A DNA stretch of 63,326 nucleotides from a virus. The position numbers and the translations under genes were made by a program. The DNA is taken from the IMG/VR virus record IMGVR_UViG_3300044731_000425, positions 1-63,326 of that record; one strand, given 5' to 3'. Numbering within the stretch: position 1 is the first letter of the stretch; each line of letters begins with the position of its first letter. The notes beneath the pieces are model-generated. The model saw only the letters and a program-made list of their open reading frames with translations. It made no database searches and was not told where the DNA came from. This document shows positions 13,822-22,462 of this stretch, in pieces.

Positions 13822-15438
13822 TTAAATCTCCATAAAATCATCTGGGTGTAATAGTATTGAAGCTGATAACCTACCTGTTGGATAGTCATAATCAACACCT
13901 GGTACGTTTCCTGTTAGACCTGTGAATCTGCTTTTCAGTACTCTCATCTTAATATGATTTCTTATTCTATCATCATCATGTGACATGTCACGTGCGAATG
14001 CTATGATATCATTTGAAATTTGTTTAATTGAGCCTGAACCCTTAATATCATCTAAAGATGGTAATTGACCTTCTTCAAATGATGTCTTGCCTGTAGGTGT
14101 CTTCCTTAAATGTGACACTAAGCCAATCCATACGGGATATCTTTTACATAATCTAAGTAAATCATTCATAGTTTTATCTATGGCTTCATTACCTGTTAGT
14201 CCATCTACACCTTCTGAAACCAGGATTGTAATGTGATCGATGAATAGATATTTACAACCTGATAATGCCATATACTCTAGCTTTTCAAACAGAGTTGAAT
14301 CTTCCATAGAACCTTGATGGTCTAATACCATAATTCTATCATCACCAAACACTGCTCTAAAGCCTGATTCTAATTCACTTTCTGTTAATTCTCTATATGA
14401 AGGATTGACATTCAACGGAATACCCGAGAGTTTACGTGTAGTCTCAGCAGGTGATTCTTCTAATGATACAATACCTACCATTGCAGGGGTAGTATCTATA
14501 ATATGCCACACAATTTCTCTGAGAATAGTTGACTTACCTGAGCCTGTACCAGAAGTAAATAGTACAATCTCATTTTCACGCATACCTTTAGTCTTAGTAT
14601 TTAATGCATCTAAACACATGGGATATGGTACAGATTCAGTATCATTGTAAGCTTTTAAAGCTTCCCATAATTCATCTCTACCTAAGATACCTACAGGCGT
14701 GTATTTAGACGCTTCCCAAATAGCAATTAATAATTGTTGGCCGCCTTTCTCAAGTAACATTTGACTTGGATCTTTAACAGGCAATTTAGCTAATCTTACT
14801 TTATCAGCACCTATATATTTAATAGCTTCTGCTTTAGCTTTTTCACCAGCTTCATCAGTATCAAGGCATAATACTACTGTGTCAAATGACCTTACCCAAT
14901 CTCTATGCGCTAAGAGTGTCTTAACATTAGATGCTGAGGGAATTGAGACTACAGGATAAATTTTTCCATACTTATCTAATGATGCTTGTGCTACTGCCAT
15001 TGCATCTAATTCACCCTCAGTTACAATCAACCTCTTACCACCTGTGCCAAACTTATCCATACCGAATAAAGTTGTTGGTTTACCTATACATGAAAACATC
15101 TTAGGTAGCTTTCTAACTTTATAAATACCTTCACCGTAAGGATAATAGTGTGTATCTACTTCGCCATCTTCATTAAATGCTGATTTAACATCAAAGAATT
15201 CCGCTACTTCCTTAGATATCTTTCTATCTTTAAAGCCAGCAGTTCTTAGTTTTTCTACATCTAGTACAAAAGGTTTCTTAGGTTTTTCCACGTGAGTGAA
15301 CTCCTTATTTTTGTTAGCGGGAAACCAAGTTTGACAGCTAAAGCATGTAGCTGTGCCGTTCTCATAGATCTGAAGTGCATCTGAAGAACCGCAATCTGGA
15401 TTTGGACATGGTTGATTGTGAATTACTATTTTACCCAT
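13822..15438 (-). CDS. Replicative primase-helicase, T7 gp4 type
   Basis: This 538-residue fused primase and ring helicase unwinds the fork and primes the lagging strand. N-terminal zinc finger: Cys11, Cys16, Cys32, Cys35 (CPNPDC...CFSC). TOPRIM: VTEGELDAMAV and LCLDTDEAG. Helicase: Walker A SGTGSGKST, Walker B-like YLFIDHIT, then GLVSHLRKT and DDIKGSGSIKQ. Length is close to T7 gp4 (566). The start overlaps the upstream nuclease gene by 8 bases. Confidence 0.93.
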   Translation of the reverse strand: MGKIVIHNQPCPNPDCGSSDALQIYENGTATCFSCQTWFPANKNKEFTHVEKPKKPFVLDVEKLRTAGFKDRKISKEVAEFFDVKSAFNEDGEVDTHYYPYGEGIYKVRKLPKMFSCIGKPTTLFGMDKFGTGGKRLIVTEGELDAMAVAQASLDKYGKIYPVVSIPSASNVKTLLAHRDWVRSFDTVVLCLDTDEAGEKAKAEAIKYIGADKVRLAKLPVKDPSQMLLEKGGQQLLIAIWEASKYTPVGILGRDELWEALKAYNDTESVPYPMCLDALNTKTKGMRENEIVLFTSGTGSGKSTILREIVWHIIDTTPAMVGIVSLEESPAETTRKLSGIPLNVNPSYRELTESELESGFRAVFGDDRIMVLDHQGSMEDSTLFEKLEYMALSGCKYLFIDHITILVSEGVDGLTGNEAIDKTMNDLLRLCKRYPVWIGLVSHLRKTPTGKTSFEEGQLPSLDDIKGSGSIKQISNDIIAFARDMSHDDDRIRNHIKMRVLKSRFTGLTGNVPGVDYDYPTGRLSASILLHPDDFMEI

Positions 15439-15946
15439 CTTTTGGCCATTGAATTAAACATTCTGGTGACATTTTAGTGATCATAGTTAATCGTACTCTG
15501 TGATCGTGTGATACATTTTCTTTGACATCCCATGATACCTTCTCGATTTGTTTATTATACCACTTGAGTGTTACTGGGGTTTCAACATGGCATAATGACC
15601 ATGTCTCTGCCCAAGCTAAGGAGCCTTTGGTAGTGTATTCATCAAGGACAATAAACTTGAACTCTTTCTTCGGTCTGCTAGCGAAATGAGCCGCCAAACT
15701 GTTAGAGCTAGATTTATATCTACGCCAATCAGATTCTTGTCCATAAGTAGCTTTACCATATGATCTGTAATTCTTCTTGCCAAGATAGAATCTATCCAAG
15801 ACCGTATCATATATAATGTAGATGAATCCCACATATTGTTTATTTCCTACGTTCATCTGTCTATTAAAACACCAGTGTCCATTATCAAATTTACTAATAT
15901 CTGAATTGGACACGGTGTGGTTTATTTTACCTTTAAATTCAGCCAT
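15431..15946 (-). CDS. GIY-YIG family endonuclease
   Basis: This 171-residue protein has the GIY-YIG order: GFIYIIYDTVLDRFYLGKK, an Arg-rich helix DWRRYKSSSNSL, and the Glu-bearing helix SLAWAETWSL. Placed between exonuclease and primase-helicase, it may stand in for the T7 gp3 junction resolvase, or it may be a free-standing homing nuclease. Overlaps on both sides show that it is part of the replication operon. Confidence 0.75.
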   Translation of the reverse strand: MAEFKGKINHTVSNSDISKFDNGHWCFNRQMNVGNKQYVGFIYIIYDTVLDRFYLGKKNYRSYGKATYGQESDWRRYKSSSNSLAAHFASRPKKEFKFIVLDEYTTKGSLAWAETWSLCHVETPVTLKWYNKQIEKVSWDVKENVSHDHRVRLTMITKMSPECLIQWPKDG

Positions 15947-16730
15947 CTCTAATTTCCTGTGCTAATGGCCAGTTATCAAAACAGAAATAATCATCATATG
16001 TATTCTGTATGTTGATAAGCTTTGCATTAGCTAATAGATATTCAGGCCATTCATCACCATTAGCTTTTATATATTGTTCAATTACTGCCTCTTGGAATTC
16101 CTCATCTGTTGTGCAATGTGCTAAAGCTTTTGATGCTTTCACTGGCCCCATTTTCCAAATGCCAGGTATATTATCCGTGGCATCGCCTTTTAATACTTGT
16201 TCGTAGAAGTTTCTTTTAGCATCAAGCTCTGAGACTTCTGTAATTGTTTTATGCTTTATATTATAGTGCTTTCCAGGGATCATTAATAGATCCTTATCTA
16301 TTGAGCATATAACATAATCTATATTATGAGACCTACATTCATTTGCCCATATACGTAATAAATCATCAGCTTCGCGTCCATCTGCAGCTATAGCGATCTC
16401 GTGCATTACTGCTAGCTTTCTTACAAATGGTACAAAAAGATTAGGTGGACCAGCTGTACGATGCTTCTTATAGTCTACAAATATTTCGTCTCTATAGTTG
16501 CCTTCACCCTTAACAGCCATACAGTAATCACTTGCAAATGTCTCCTCCATAATCACTTCTAACATACTTTCAAAGTTACGCCATATTGCTTTACGATACT
16601 CTGTATCTTCTTCTTTAGTGAATACTTGAGGTATTACGTTACCCTCATCATCAAGATATGTGACACCATCAGTACGGTTGTAACAGCAGTTGTGGGCAAG
16701 TATATCGCCATCAATCAGTGCTATCAGCAT
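15939..16730 (-). CDS. 5'-3' exonuclease, FEN/T7 gp6 type
   Basis: This 263-residue enzyme removes primers and degrades DNA 5' to 3'. Metal-site acids: LIDGD (residues 4-8), VDYKKHR, ADGREADDLL, SIDKDLLMIPG and GDATDNIPGI, in the correct FEN order with a helix-hairpin-helix following. The start overlaps the MazG-like gene by 20 bases. Confidence 0.9.
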   Translation of the reverse strand: MLIALIDGDILAHNCCYNRTDGVTYLDDEGNVIPQVFTKEEDTEYRKAIWRNFESMLEVIMEETFASDYCMAVKGEGNYRDEIFVDYKKHRTAGPPNLFVPFVRKLAVMHEIAIAADGREADDLLRIWANECRSHNIDYVICSIDKDLLMIPGKHYNIKHKTITEVSELDAKRNFYEQVLKGDATDNIPGIWKMGPVKASKALAHCTTDEEFQEAVIEQYIKANGDEWPEYLLANAKLINIQNTYDDYFCFDNWPLAQEIRDG

Positions 16731-17016
16731 CTAAAACTCCCATTTCCTGAGACAATTTCATTCTTAGCAATGTGCGATCAATCTTATCTCTGATATCAGG
16801 CACTCTTTCGCAATTCAATCTAATATTACACTCTGATGAAAGAAGTATTAAAATAGCTTGTACATCAGATAGCTCTGATTTAAGCTTTTCTTTGTTAGTC
16901 TTTTCATACAATTCATATTTATGATCAAGTGTGAATCTTAAACATTTAGACGCTTCCTGTGCGGCTTCTGAGAGTTCTTCCATTAAACATACAAGTAGAT
17001 ATTGTTCTTTATTCAT
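16711..17016 (-). CDS. MazG-like NTP pyrophosphohydrolase
   Basis: This 101-residue all-alpha protein has EELSEAAQEASK (residues 13-24) and ELSDVQAILILL (about 48-59), the E-E-x-x-E plus E-x-x-D pattern of MazG/dUTPase-like enzymes. It could hydrolyse abnormal or regulatory nucleotides. It is coupled to the DNA polymerase stop by TAATG. Confidence 0.75.
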   Translation of the reverse strand: MNKEQYLLVCLMEELSEAAQEASKCLRFTLDHKYELYEKTNKEKLKSELSDVQAILILLSSECNIRLNCERVPDIRDKIDRTLLRMKLSQEMGVLDADSTD

Positions 17017-18884
17017 TAGTGAATCTCATACCAGTCATTGCCAATTTTTCCGCTACCATCCATAATCTCAACACCGAATAGTTTTGGGCCGTCTGCAAAA
17101 GCTTGTTTACCTATTTCTGCTGCTTGTTCAGCAAACTCTTCAGGCACCATAAAGTCAATTTCATCATGCATCATAATTAAGGGTTGGTACGGAATTCCTG
17201 CAGATTCGAGTCGCTCCATTGCAAGCATACATGCTGCTCCGCAAGTAATTTTCTCTGCCGATTGCAGTAGATAGACAAGAAGCTTATGGAAACTGTCAAC
17301 ATACACACGAGTACCAGCCAAGCTAGGTATATAACCATCTCCCTTTTTCTTTGTGTTTCCATATATTTTCTCCAACTTTTCACTTAAGTCTTTAAACCCT
17401 GGAACAGCTTTAATAAAGCCTGATTTCAATTTCTTACCTTTAACATCATCATGCGAGCCAAAGATATATGACCAAAGCTTTCCACCACTGGCTCCGAATA
17501 AGAATGCGTATAGAATTCTTTTGGCATTCGCTCTTGGTACTACATAATTCATCTTTAAATCTTTCTTTAAGATCTCAGTAAGAATATCAGCATTAAATTG
17601 ATGGATATCACCATTAAGTAATGTATCAATAAATGTAGCATTATTCAAATAATGTGCTAAGCCTCTAGCTTGATTACCTGATGAATCACAGCCTACAAGC
17701 TTCCAGCCAGGCTTACATGAGAACAATTCCCGCATTTCTCTACCCCATGGTGAATCTCCTGACGGTACGTTAACAATAATAGAGTGTCTAGCACGCATAC
17801 TTGGTGTACCGATTGTCATACAATCACCGTGCAGATTGCCTTGAGCATCTACGTTCTTTAACCATGTTGTTAAAATGCCTTGCCTAGCCTTTGCAGTTAA
17901 GAAATCTTTATAGAGCTTACCATCACCACCTAAGAATTCTAAACTATCTTCTGTAATCTTAGGTGTAGTTTTCGCTTTTCTTCCTGTAATAGGATCAGCT
18001 TTATAATTCCAATCATTAGGAACCCAACCATGTCTATATAGAAATATCTTTACATCTGTTACCGAGTCCAGACTAAGAGGTTCGACTTGAATACGGCAAT
18101 ACTCACCATCGACAATGCGATCATCAGGATCGAACCCACTCCAAGGATCCACATCAAACCACCGAGCAGTATGCGCATCATAACATCCATCCTTTCTATA
18201 TTTAGGTCTCTTTACTTCTACAATACCAAGTTTCTTATCTACAGCGACTATCTTTAAGCCAAGTTTTGAATTTAGTGCAGTATACGTCTTATCCATTTCA
18301 ACTTGTAATCTGTCATAAAGTATATGTGCTTTATCTAAATTAAATGGCCATCCACCTAAGTTAGCTTCGGCACACCACTTACTTACTGCATGTTCTACTT
18401 TAATATACTCTTTGACTTTAGGATTCTTTTCAGACACTTCAATCAATTCCTGCTTTAATATCTCTAATACCTTGACATTTAATGAAACGTCGTTATTACA
18501 GTATTCACCCATTTGTTCAGAATATCCAGACCAGTCTTCAAACTCTTGTTTAGGAAACTCTAAATATTCACCCCAACGTTTTAAACCATGCCCATCATTA
18601 CCGAACCTCCTATAGTCTAATACTTGTGAAAGAATAAGTGTATCTACAGCTTTTACGCTCTTAGGTAATTCATAGTTGAATAGCTTCTTTAATACAGCTA
18701 AGTCATATCCAATAATATTATGGCCCATAACTTGTCTAGCATTATTGAATAGTTGTATCCAATTCATATCTCCTTGCAAAAATTGCATTCGCTTATTAGC
18801 ACTTACATCATGAACAACCATGATCCACATTTGTGTTACGTCTTTTAATAGTCCATCGGTTTCAATGTCGAATACATAATTCAT
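17016..18884 (-). CDS. DNA polymerase, family A, T7 gp5 type
   Basis: This 622-residue replicative polymerase has an active-looking 3'-5' exonuclease. Exo I FDIETDG, Exo II GHNIIGYD, Exo III YCNNDVS. Polymerase motif A GCDSSGNQARGLAHY, motif B RANAKRILYAFLFGASG, motif C MMHDEIDF. It lacks about 80 residues compared with T7 gp5. The start at 18884 (MNYVFDIETDG) has GGA about 9 bases upstream; the earlier ATG at 18908 falls in the terminator. Motif A has Gln where T7 and Pol I have the steric-gate Glu. Confidence 0.93.
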   Translation of the reverse strand: MNYVFDIETDGLLKDVTQMWIMVVHDVSANKRMQFLQGDMNWIQLFNNARQVMGHNIIGYDLAVLKKLFNYELPKSVKAVDTLILSQVLDYRRFGNDGHGLKRWGEYLEFPKQEFEDWSGYSEQMGEYCNNDVSLNVKVLEILKQELIEVSEKNPKVKEYIKVEHAVSKWCAEANLGGWPFNLDKAHILYDRLQVEMDKTYTALNSKLGLKIVAVDKKLGIVEVKRPKYRKDGCYDAHTARWFDVDPWSGFDPDDRIVDGEYCRIQVEPLSLDSVTDVKIFLYRHGWVPNDWNYKADPITGRKAKTTPKITEDSLEFLGGDGKLYKDFLTAKARQGILTTWLKNVDAQGNLHGDCMTIGTPSMRARHSIIVNVPSGDSPWGREMRELFSCKPGWKLVGCDSSGNQARGLAHYLNNATFIDTLLNGDIHQFNADILTEILKKDLKMNYVVPRANAKRILYAFLFGASGGKLWSYIFGSHDDVKGKKLKSGFIKAVPGFKDLSEKLEKIYGNTKKKGDGYIPSLAGTRVYVDSFHKLLVYLLQSAEKITCGAACMLAMERLESAGIPYQPLIMMHDEIDFMVPEEFAEQAAEIGKQAFADGPKLFGVEIMDGSGKIGNDWYEIH

Positions 18885-18895
18885 ATATAATTTCC

Positions 18896-18928
18896 AAATA
18901 AAAGGCACCCCAGTATTAGTGAGGTGCC
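18896..18928 (-). terminator. Rho-independent terminator
   Basis: GGCACC pairs with GGTGCC (18904-18909 with 18923-18928), with a C-G extension, followed on the minus strand by TTTTATTT. It lies between the DUF3310 gene and the DNA polymerase start. Confidence 0.85.
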
Positions 18929-18935
18929 GATTTTG

Positions 18936-19640
18936 TTATAGGATGCTTTCTACTTCTCCAACCTTTATCGGTCTGCCGGCCTTTTTATAGGCGATTAGGT
19001 ACTTTAAGTACCATAAAGCTTTTTGGAGTTCTTGTAGAGAATCATCCTTTTGACCATTACGGTCAAGGTATTTTCTTATTTGTAATTCAACTGCTGCTTC
19101 GAATTTCACTGGATCACGCAGTGTAGGTATTCTACTCATTGTGTCTAACCATTGTAATTCATCTACATATCCCTTATAATGCTTAGGGTCTACTGCATTA
19201 TTTACTTCTTGAGTTTTTTTACGATAATTCATTAGATAATTATCTAAAGCTTCTTCGTCATGGAATACAATTTCGTTTCCATTACTTTCTGTAATTACTG
19301 CGGTTAAATGGTCATTGTTTAAATTATACTCAGTAACATCACGAATATTCTCATTTAAATATTCATTAATAGTTGCTTTATATACTATTTGAAGATCATA
19401 TAAAAATGAAATTGTACGCTCTTTCTTTTTCCAATGTCTTCGATCTATTTGTTCATACCACGCATCAAGTTCATCAACATTTCTAATAAAAGAAATTCTT
19501 TGAAGCGGCATATTATTTGTTTCTGCTTTTATAAAATATCCGTCTTTAAAATTAGAAATCATACTATCTAATTCACATTCTCTAATAAAAGCTACAAATT
19601 GGTGATCTTTATTAAGTATTTTGTATGTATAATTTATCAT
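18936..19640 (-). CDS. DUF3310-containing protein
   Basis: This protein has 234 residues if started at 19640, just after the SSB stop. The C-terminal 75 residues match DUF3310: VDPKHYKGYVDELQWLD, then FEAAVELQIRKYLDRNGQKD and LQELQKALWYLKYLIAYK. T7 gp1.7, a nucleotide kinase, carries the same domain. The N-terminal 150 residues are unrecognised. No strong ribosome site is visible, so the start is uncertain. Confidence 0.75.
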   Translation of the reverse strand: MINYTYKILNKDHQFVAFIRECELDSMISNFKDGYFIKAETNNMPLQRISFIRNVDELDAWYEQIDRRHWKKKERTISFLYDLQIVYKATINEYLNENIRDVTEYNLNNDHLTAVITESNGNEIVFHDEEALDNYLMNYRKKTQEVNNAVDPKHYKGYVDELQWLDTMSRIPTLRDPVKFEAAVELQIRKYLDRNGQKDDSLQELQKALWYLKYLIAYKKAGRPIKVGEVESIL

Positions 19641-19644
19641 ATAT

Positions 19645-20136
19645 TTAGAATACGTCATCGTCAGTTTCATTACTGCTGAATTCACGTTCATATTCTGTCT
19701 CACCGAAATCATCTTCGCTGATACGTGGAGTATATACTATATGCTTTGTTAATTGTACTGTCATAAGGGTAAAGCCTTTCTTTGTAACCCCCATTGGATC
19801 TTTATATTCGTATTCAAATACACGAATATTACCGATGGATCCATTTCCAATCGTGTTGGGATCAATAGGTCTTAATTTACCATCAATCAATTTCACAGGT
19901 TCATTTGGTGTACCGTCTGATTTAATAGACTTCTTTTTCAGATTAGCTCTGAAATATGTATCACCATCATCTGGAACGATAGCCTTGACAGTCAATCCAA
20001 TAGCTTCCCATTCTTTCTTTTTCTCTTTGTCGGTAGTCCGAATTTGGAGTTCCCATGTAGGATTTTCTTTATTAAACTTGCCGTTTGGTTTACCAAGTTT
20101 AGCGAAATAAATTTCTACGTCATATAACTTTGCCAT
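19645..20136 (-). CDS. Single-stranded DNA-binding protein, T7 gp2.5-like
   Basis: This 163-residue protein has a beta-rich body (AKLYDVEIYFAKLG...KIKS...GNIRVFEYEYKD) and a highly acidic C-terminus ending in DDDVF. That acidic tail with terminal Phe is the hallmark of phage SSBs that recruit polymerase and helicase. The start at 20136 has AGAGAGAA upstream; the first in-frame ATG at 20193 lies on the other side of the promoter-like element. It is the first gene after copy 4, followed by the polymerase genes. Confidence 0.75.
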   Translation of the reverse strand: MAKLYDVEIYFAKLGKPNGKFNKENPTWELQIRTTDKEKKKEWEAIGLTVKAIVPDDGDTYFRANLKKKSIKSDGTPNEPVKLIDGKLRPIDPNTIGNGSIGNIRVFEYEYKDPMGVTKKGFTLMTVQLTKHIVYTPRISEDDFGETEYEREFSSNETDDDVF

Positions 20137-20162
20137 TGCTGTTCTCTCTTTTGATTTCTGAA

Positions 20163-20183
20163 TTAGGGTTAATTTAACGGGGT
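20163..20183 (-). promoter_or_regulatory. Promoter-like repeat, copy 4
   Basis: This is an exact copy of the 21-base element, 27 bases upstream of the SSB start. Its last four bases take part in the hairpin at 20180-20205, so terminator-like stem and promoter are fused. It heads the replication operon. Confidence 0.7.
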
Positions 20184-20205
20184 CTCTAAGCATTTATAGA
20201 GACCC
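20180..20205 (-). terminator. Hairpin fused to promoter-like copy 4
   Basis: A perfect nine-pair stem (GGGTCTCTA with TAGAGACCC) with an 8-base loop follows the 20213-20611 stop. There is no T-tract; on the minus strand it runs straight into the promoter-like repeat. It may stop or pause upstream transcription, or shape the promoter. Confidence 0.5.
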
Positions 20206-20212
20206 ACATTTA

Positions 20213-20611
20213 TTAGGAAATATTTACTGATTCTTGCACGTTTTCATTTACTTTAGCAAGTTCTTCTGGAATGAACCAAACCGGACCGCCTGCATTTGTA
20301 GTGATGAAATGAAACTCATACCAGTCAGAGTCTTCGATTTTTCGAGCAATATCAAATGAACCAGGATCTAACGCAAGATTAGTTTCTCTAAATACACCAT
20401 TATCATCCATGCCCATAAATGTTACATGCAAGAAATCTCCAAAAGATTCTAGAATATGAAGATTACCGCCAAATTCATGAATGTAACCTGCAGCATCATG
20501 TGTGCTCATTAAGATGTTTGAAAAGTGTTGCCACAGTGGTTTCCAATGCGGATGATCTTCTTTTCCATAAAAGAAGTCGCGTACATGTGAGTTTTGTCTA
20601 AATGTAATCAT
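20213..20611 (-). CDS. Hypothetical protein
   Basis: This 132-residue soluble protein starts at 20611 in an ATGA overlap. It is His- and aromatic-rich (HPHWKPLWQHFSNIL), then beta-rich, with PVWFIPEELAKV near the end. Last gene of the 23.3-20.2 kb operon. Not recognised. Confidence 0.6.
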   Translation of the reverse strand: MITFRQNSHVRDFFYGKEDHPHWKPLWQHFSNILMSTHDAAGYIHEFGGNLHILESFGDFLHVTFMGMDDNGVFRETNLALDPGSFDIARKIEDSDWYEFHFITTNAGGPVWFIPEELAKVNENVQESVNIS

Positions 20612-20757
20612 GCTTTTAACCATTCTGAAAATAAATTAATATAACGATCAACTGTTGCTACAGAATCCTCGTATCCACTTTTGCCTTCACCTAGCATTGC
20701 TCTTAATAGCTTAAGCAAACTAAGTACTTCAATTACTTCTTCTTTAAGCACTAGCAT
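20608..20757 (-). CDS. Small helical protein
   Basis: The start at 20757 overlaps the upstream gene by 14 bases and gives 49 residues, MLVLKEEVIEVLSLLKLLRAML and a second helix ending EWLKA. A longer frame to 20817 lies wholly inside the upstream gene. Unknown. Confidence 0.5.
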   Translation of the reverse strand: MLVLKEEVIEVLSLLKLLRAMLGEGKSGYEDSVATVDRYINLFSEWLKA

Positions 20758-20923
20758 TATCTCGTACCATAGCTTGAACATAAAGTGGAGTAACATCGGG
20801 AGGTGCGCATGCTGCAACTCCGCCCAGTGGCATCCAACCTTGGTGCAATAGCTCTACTACCATGTTTTCTAAAAGTTTACAGCTTACAGCTTCTAATAAT
20901 TGATATTGCATTTGACTAATCAT
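20744..20923 (-). CDS. DUF1737-like small protein
   Basis: This 59-residue ORF has LLENMVVELLHQGWMPLGG followed by VTPLYVQAMVR, the helix, G-W-x-P-x-G-G and Q-A-M pattern of DUF1737. The ATG at 20923 overlaps the previous stop (ATGATTAG). Role unknown. Confidence 0.6.
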   Translation of the reverse strand: MISQMQYQLLEAVSCKLLENMVVELLHQGWMPLGGVAACAPPDVTPLYVQAMVRDNASA

Positions 20924-21110
20924 TTCTTATACCTGTTCTTTCTTTAGCTTTAAGTTGTCTTTCCCAATTAACTAAATATGGTTCAATGGATTCTTTATCC
21001 CATGTGGCATCTGCTCCATGATTAGGTAATCGTCCTGAATACAATGCCATACCTAGTTGCATCTGGTTGATACCTAATCTAATCATTACATCTCTAGTGC
21101 TTACTCTCAT
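20916..21110 (-). CDS. Small HTH-like DNA-binding protein
   Basis: This 64-residue protein MRVSTRDVMIRLGINQMQLG...YSGRLPNHGADATWDKESIEPYL has the excisionase/MerR-type order: helix, turn, second helix, wing, then a W-D-x-x-x-I-x-x-Y-L segment. A slightly longer start at 21122 is possible; neither has a strong ribosome site. Confidence 0.5.
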   Translation of the reverse strand: MRVSTRDVMIRLGINQMQLGMALYSGRLPNHGADATWDKESIEPYLVNWERQLKAKERTGIRND

Positions 21111-21273
21111 TTTTGATTCCATGAATAATTATAATCGTTTCAAGTTCAGCAATCTTATCTTGAAGTTTTTCATTCAGTTCAGATTGTGTACGCGCAACCT
21201 TATACCAATGAATATTCTTATACATTACAAAAAGTAATGAGCACCATAGTGCTATATCACCGTAAGACATCAT
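21094..21273 (-). CDS. Small membrane/coiled-coil protein (spanin-like layout)
   Basis: This 59-residue ORF starts ATGATG at 21273 behind GAGGTAA. A membrane helix (residues 3-18) is followed by a charged coiled coil (RTQSELNEKLQDKIAELETI). This is the topology of an inner-membrane spanin, though much shorter than Rz. It lies three genes after the SleB hydrolase. Confidence 0.5.
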   Translation of the reverse strand: MMSYGDIALWCSLLFVMYKNIHWYKVARTQSELNEKLQDKIAELETIIIIHGIKNESKH

Positions 21274-21406
21274 CTATTTTTACCTCTATAATTTTTAATA
21301 TATCAATTCCAAAGATTCTAAGAGGAATATAAAAAATGAATAGCAATACAAATAATGGTATTACCACCGCCAATGAAAACATGGCTTGACAAATATCTTT
21401 AAACAT
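21257..21406 (-). CDS. Small membrane protein, possible holin
   Basis: This 49-residue ORF has one long hydrophobic stretch (residues 8-33) and a charged C-terminus. It begins two bases after the preceding stop and overlaps the next gene. Close to the wall hydrolase, it is a lysis-gene candidate by position only. Confidence 0.5.
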   Translation of the reverse strand: MFKDICQAMFSLAVVIPLFVLLFIFYIPLRIFGIDILKIIEVKIDDVLR

Positions 21407-21408
21407 AA

Positions 21409-21675
21409 TTATTTCCACATTGCCGATTGTTGTTGTTGATTCAAAGTCAGACTCTTGACTTTATTCTCAAATGCTACTAATGTAACATATTCTTCTCCAG
21501 CTAAGTAAGCGGTTTTATACATATGATCAATATTACTATCTAGTAATGCTCTATCAAGCATATGTTTATTTCGTGGTGTGAATGTTTCATCATTCCACTG
21601 GTCACAGACGTATTCCTCAAATGCGTCTATCTCTAAATTTAAAACATAGTTAATCGTACTCAGAATATTATCCAT
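21409..21675 (-). CDS. Hypothetical protein
   Basis: The start at 21675 follows AAGGAGAACC and gives 88 residues, mostly helical, ending QQQQSAMWK. No family recognised. It lies between the hydrolase and the small membrane proteins. Confidence 0.6.
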   Translation of the reverse strand: MDNILSTINYVLNLEIDAFEEYVCDQWNDETFTPRNKHMLDRALLDSNIDHMYKTAYLAGEEYVTLVAFENKVKSLTLNQQQQSAMWK

Positions 21676-21685
21676 TTGGTTCTCC

Positions 21686-22060
21686 TTAGAAAAATAATAA
21701 ATCGCCAATTTTTACCATTTTAACATTTGTTCTGAAGCGCTTGCCTAAAGGCACATTATTAAAATGCGTATAGCCTTCTGTTAATTTAGTAGTTCTGAGA
21801 TTTCTGAATAACATTTTTCGCGCCAATTCATATTGCTTATCCAACACATCTCTATCGGCTTTACCTTTAGGGTGGGGTGTTTTCATACCATGTCGTGCCC
21901 ATGTAAACAAACCTGGATCACGTTGAATAACATGACATAGATTTTCTCCTGGACGTGCGTGTTCAATTAATACTTGACCTACACCTAACATAGTATCAAC
22001 TGGTTGGTTTCTTGCCTCGAAATACATTACAGCTACGAGACAACCTATTGATGTTAACAT
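21686..22060 (-). CDS. Cell-wall hydrolase, SleB/Hydrolase_2 type (putative endolysin)
   Basis: This 124-residue protein starts at 22060; the earlier ATG at 22072 overlaps the ribosome site GGAGG itself. The N-terminus is LTSIGCLVAVMYFEARNQPVDTMLGVGQVLIEHAR, which holds the conserved E-A-R-x-Q motif with the putative catalytic Glu, followed by VIQRDPGLFTWARHG and AR(K)MLF. It would cleave peptidoglycan, most likely as the lysis enzyme. The hydrophobic start might act as a signal-arrest segment. Confidence 0.75.
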   Translation of the reverse strand: MLTSIGCLVAVMYFEARNQPVDTMLGVGQVLIEHARPGENLCHVIQRDPGLFTWARHGMKTPHPKGKADRDVLDKQYELARKMLFRNLRTTKLTEGYTHFNNVPLGKRFRTNVKMVKIGDLLFF

Positions 22061-22113
22061 ACTTTCCTCCATTTTTGTTTTGAGCAGTTAAAGCATACTC
22101 AGGCTTTTATTAG

Positions 22114-22461
22114 CTATTCCAGCTCTTTGTAGAATTTAACAATGAGTCGCGGAGGAATTGGTGAATACAGCTGTAAGGGATTTACCTCGGTATTCACACA
22201 AGCCGAAATACCACAACAGCTACTAGCTGTCTCAAAAGAAACCTCTACTTCATCAGTTACTGGATTAACCATAATCGTGTTTATCATATCATACACAGGG
22301 CCACTTACCTCATGCGCAGCTTTATTTTGATAATAGACTCGCGCATGCAAACCCAGGGTATATACTTCCTTTGGACCTGATACAGCATCTTCATCGGTCA
22401 GTGTCAAGTAGCCTATTTTCTCGTAAGCTGCCACAAGTAACTCTGCAATCGTTGTCGGCAT
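22114..22461 (-). CDS. Hypothetical protein with Cys cluster
   Basis: This 115-residue protein starts at 22461, one base after the previous stop. The middle carries SSCCGISAC, a dense Cys group that might bind metal, and the C-terminus has PIPPRLIVKFYKE. Not recognised. Confidence 0.55.
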   Translation of the reverse strand: MPTTIAELLVAAYEKIGYLTLTDEDAVSGPKEVYTLGLHARVYYQNKAAHEVSGPVYDMINTIMVNPVTDEVEVSFETASSCCGISACVNTEVNPLQLYSPIPPRLIVKFYKELE

Positions 22462-22462
22462 A

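Noticed and set aside
22142-22330. Plus-strand small frames in the 20-23 kb region
   Set aside because: They are antisense to overlapped minus-strand genes with good starts, and show no domain.
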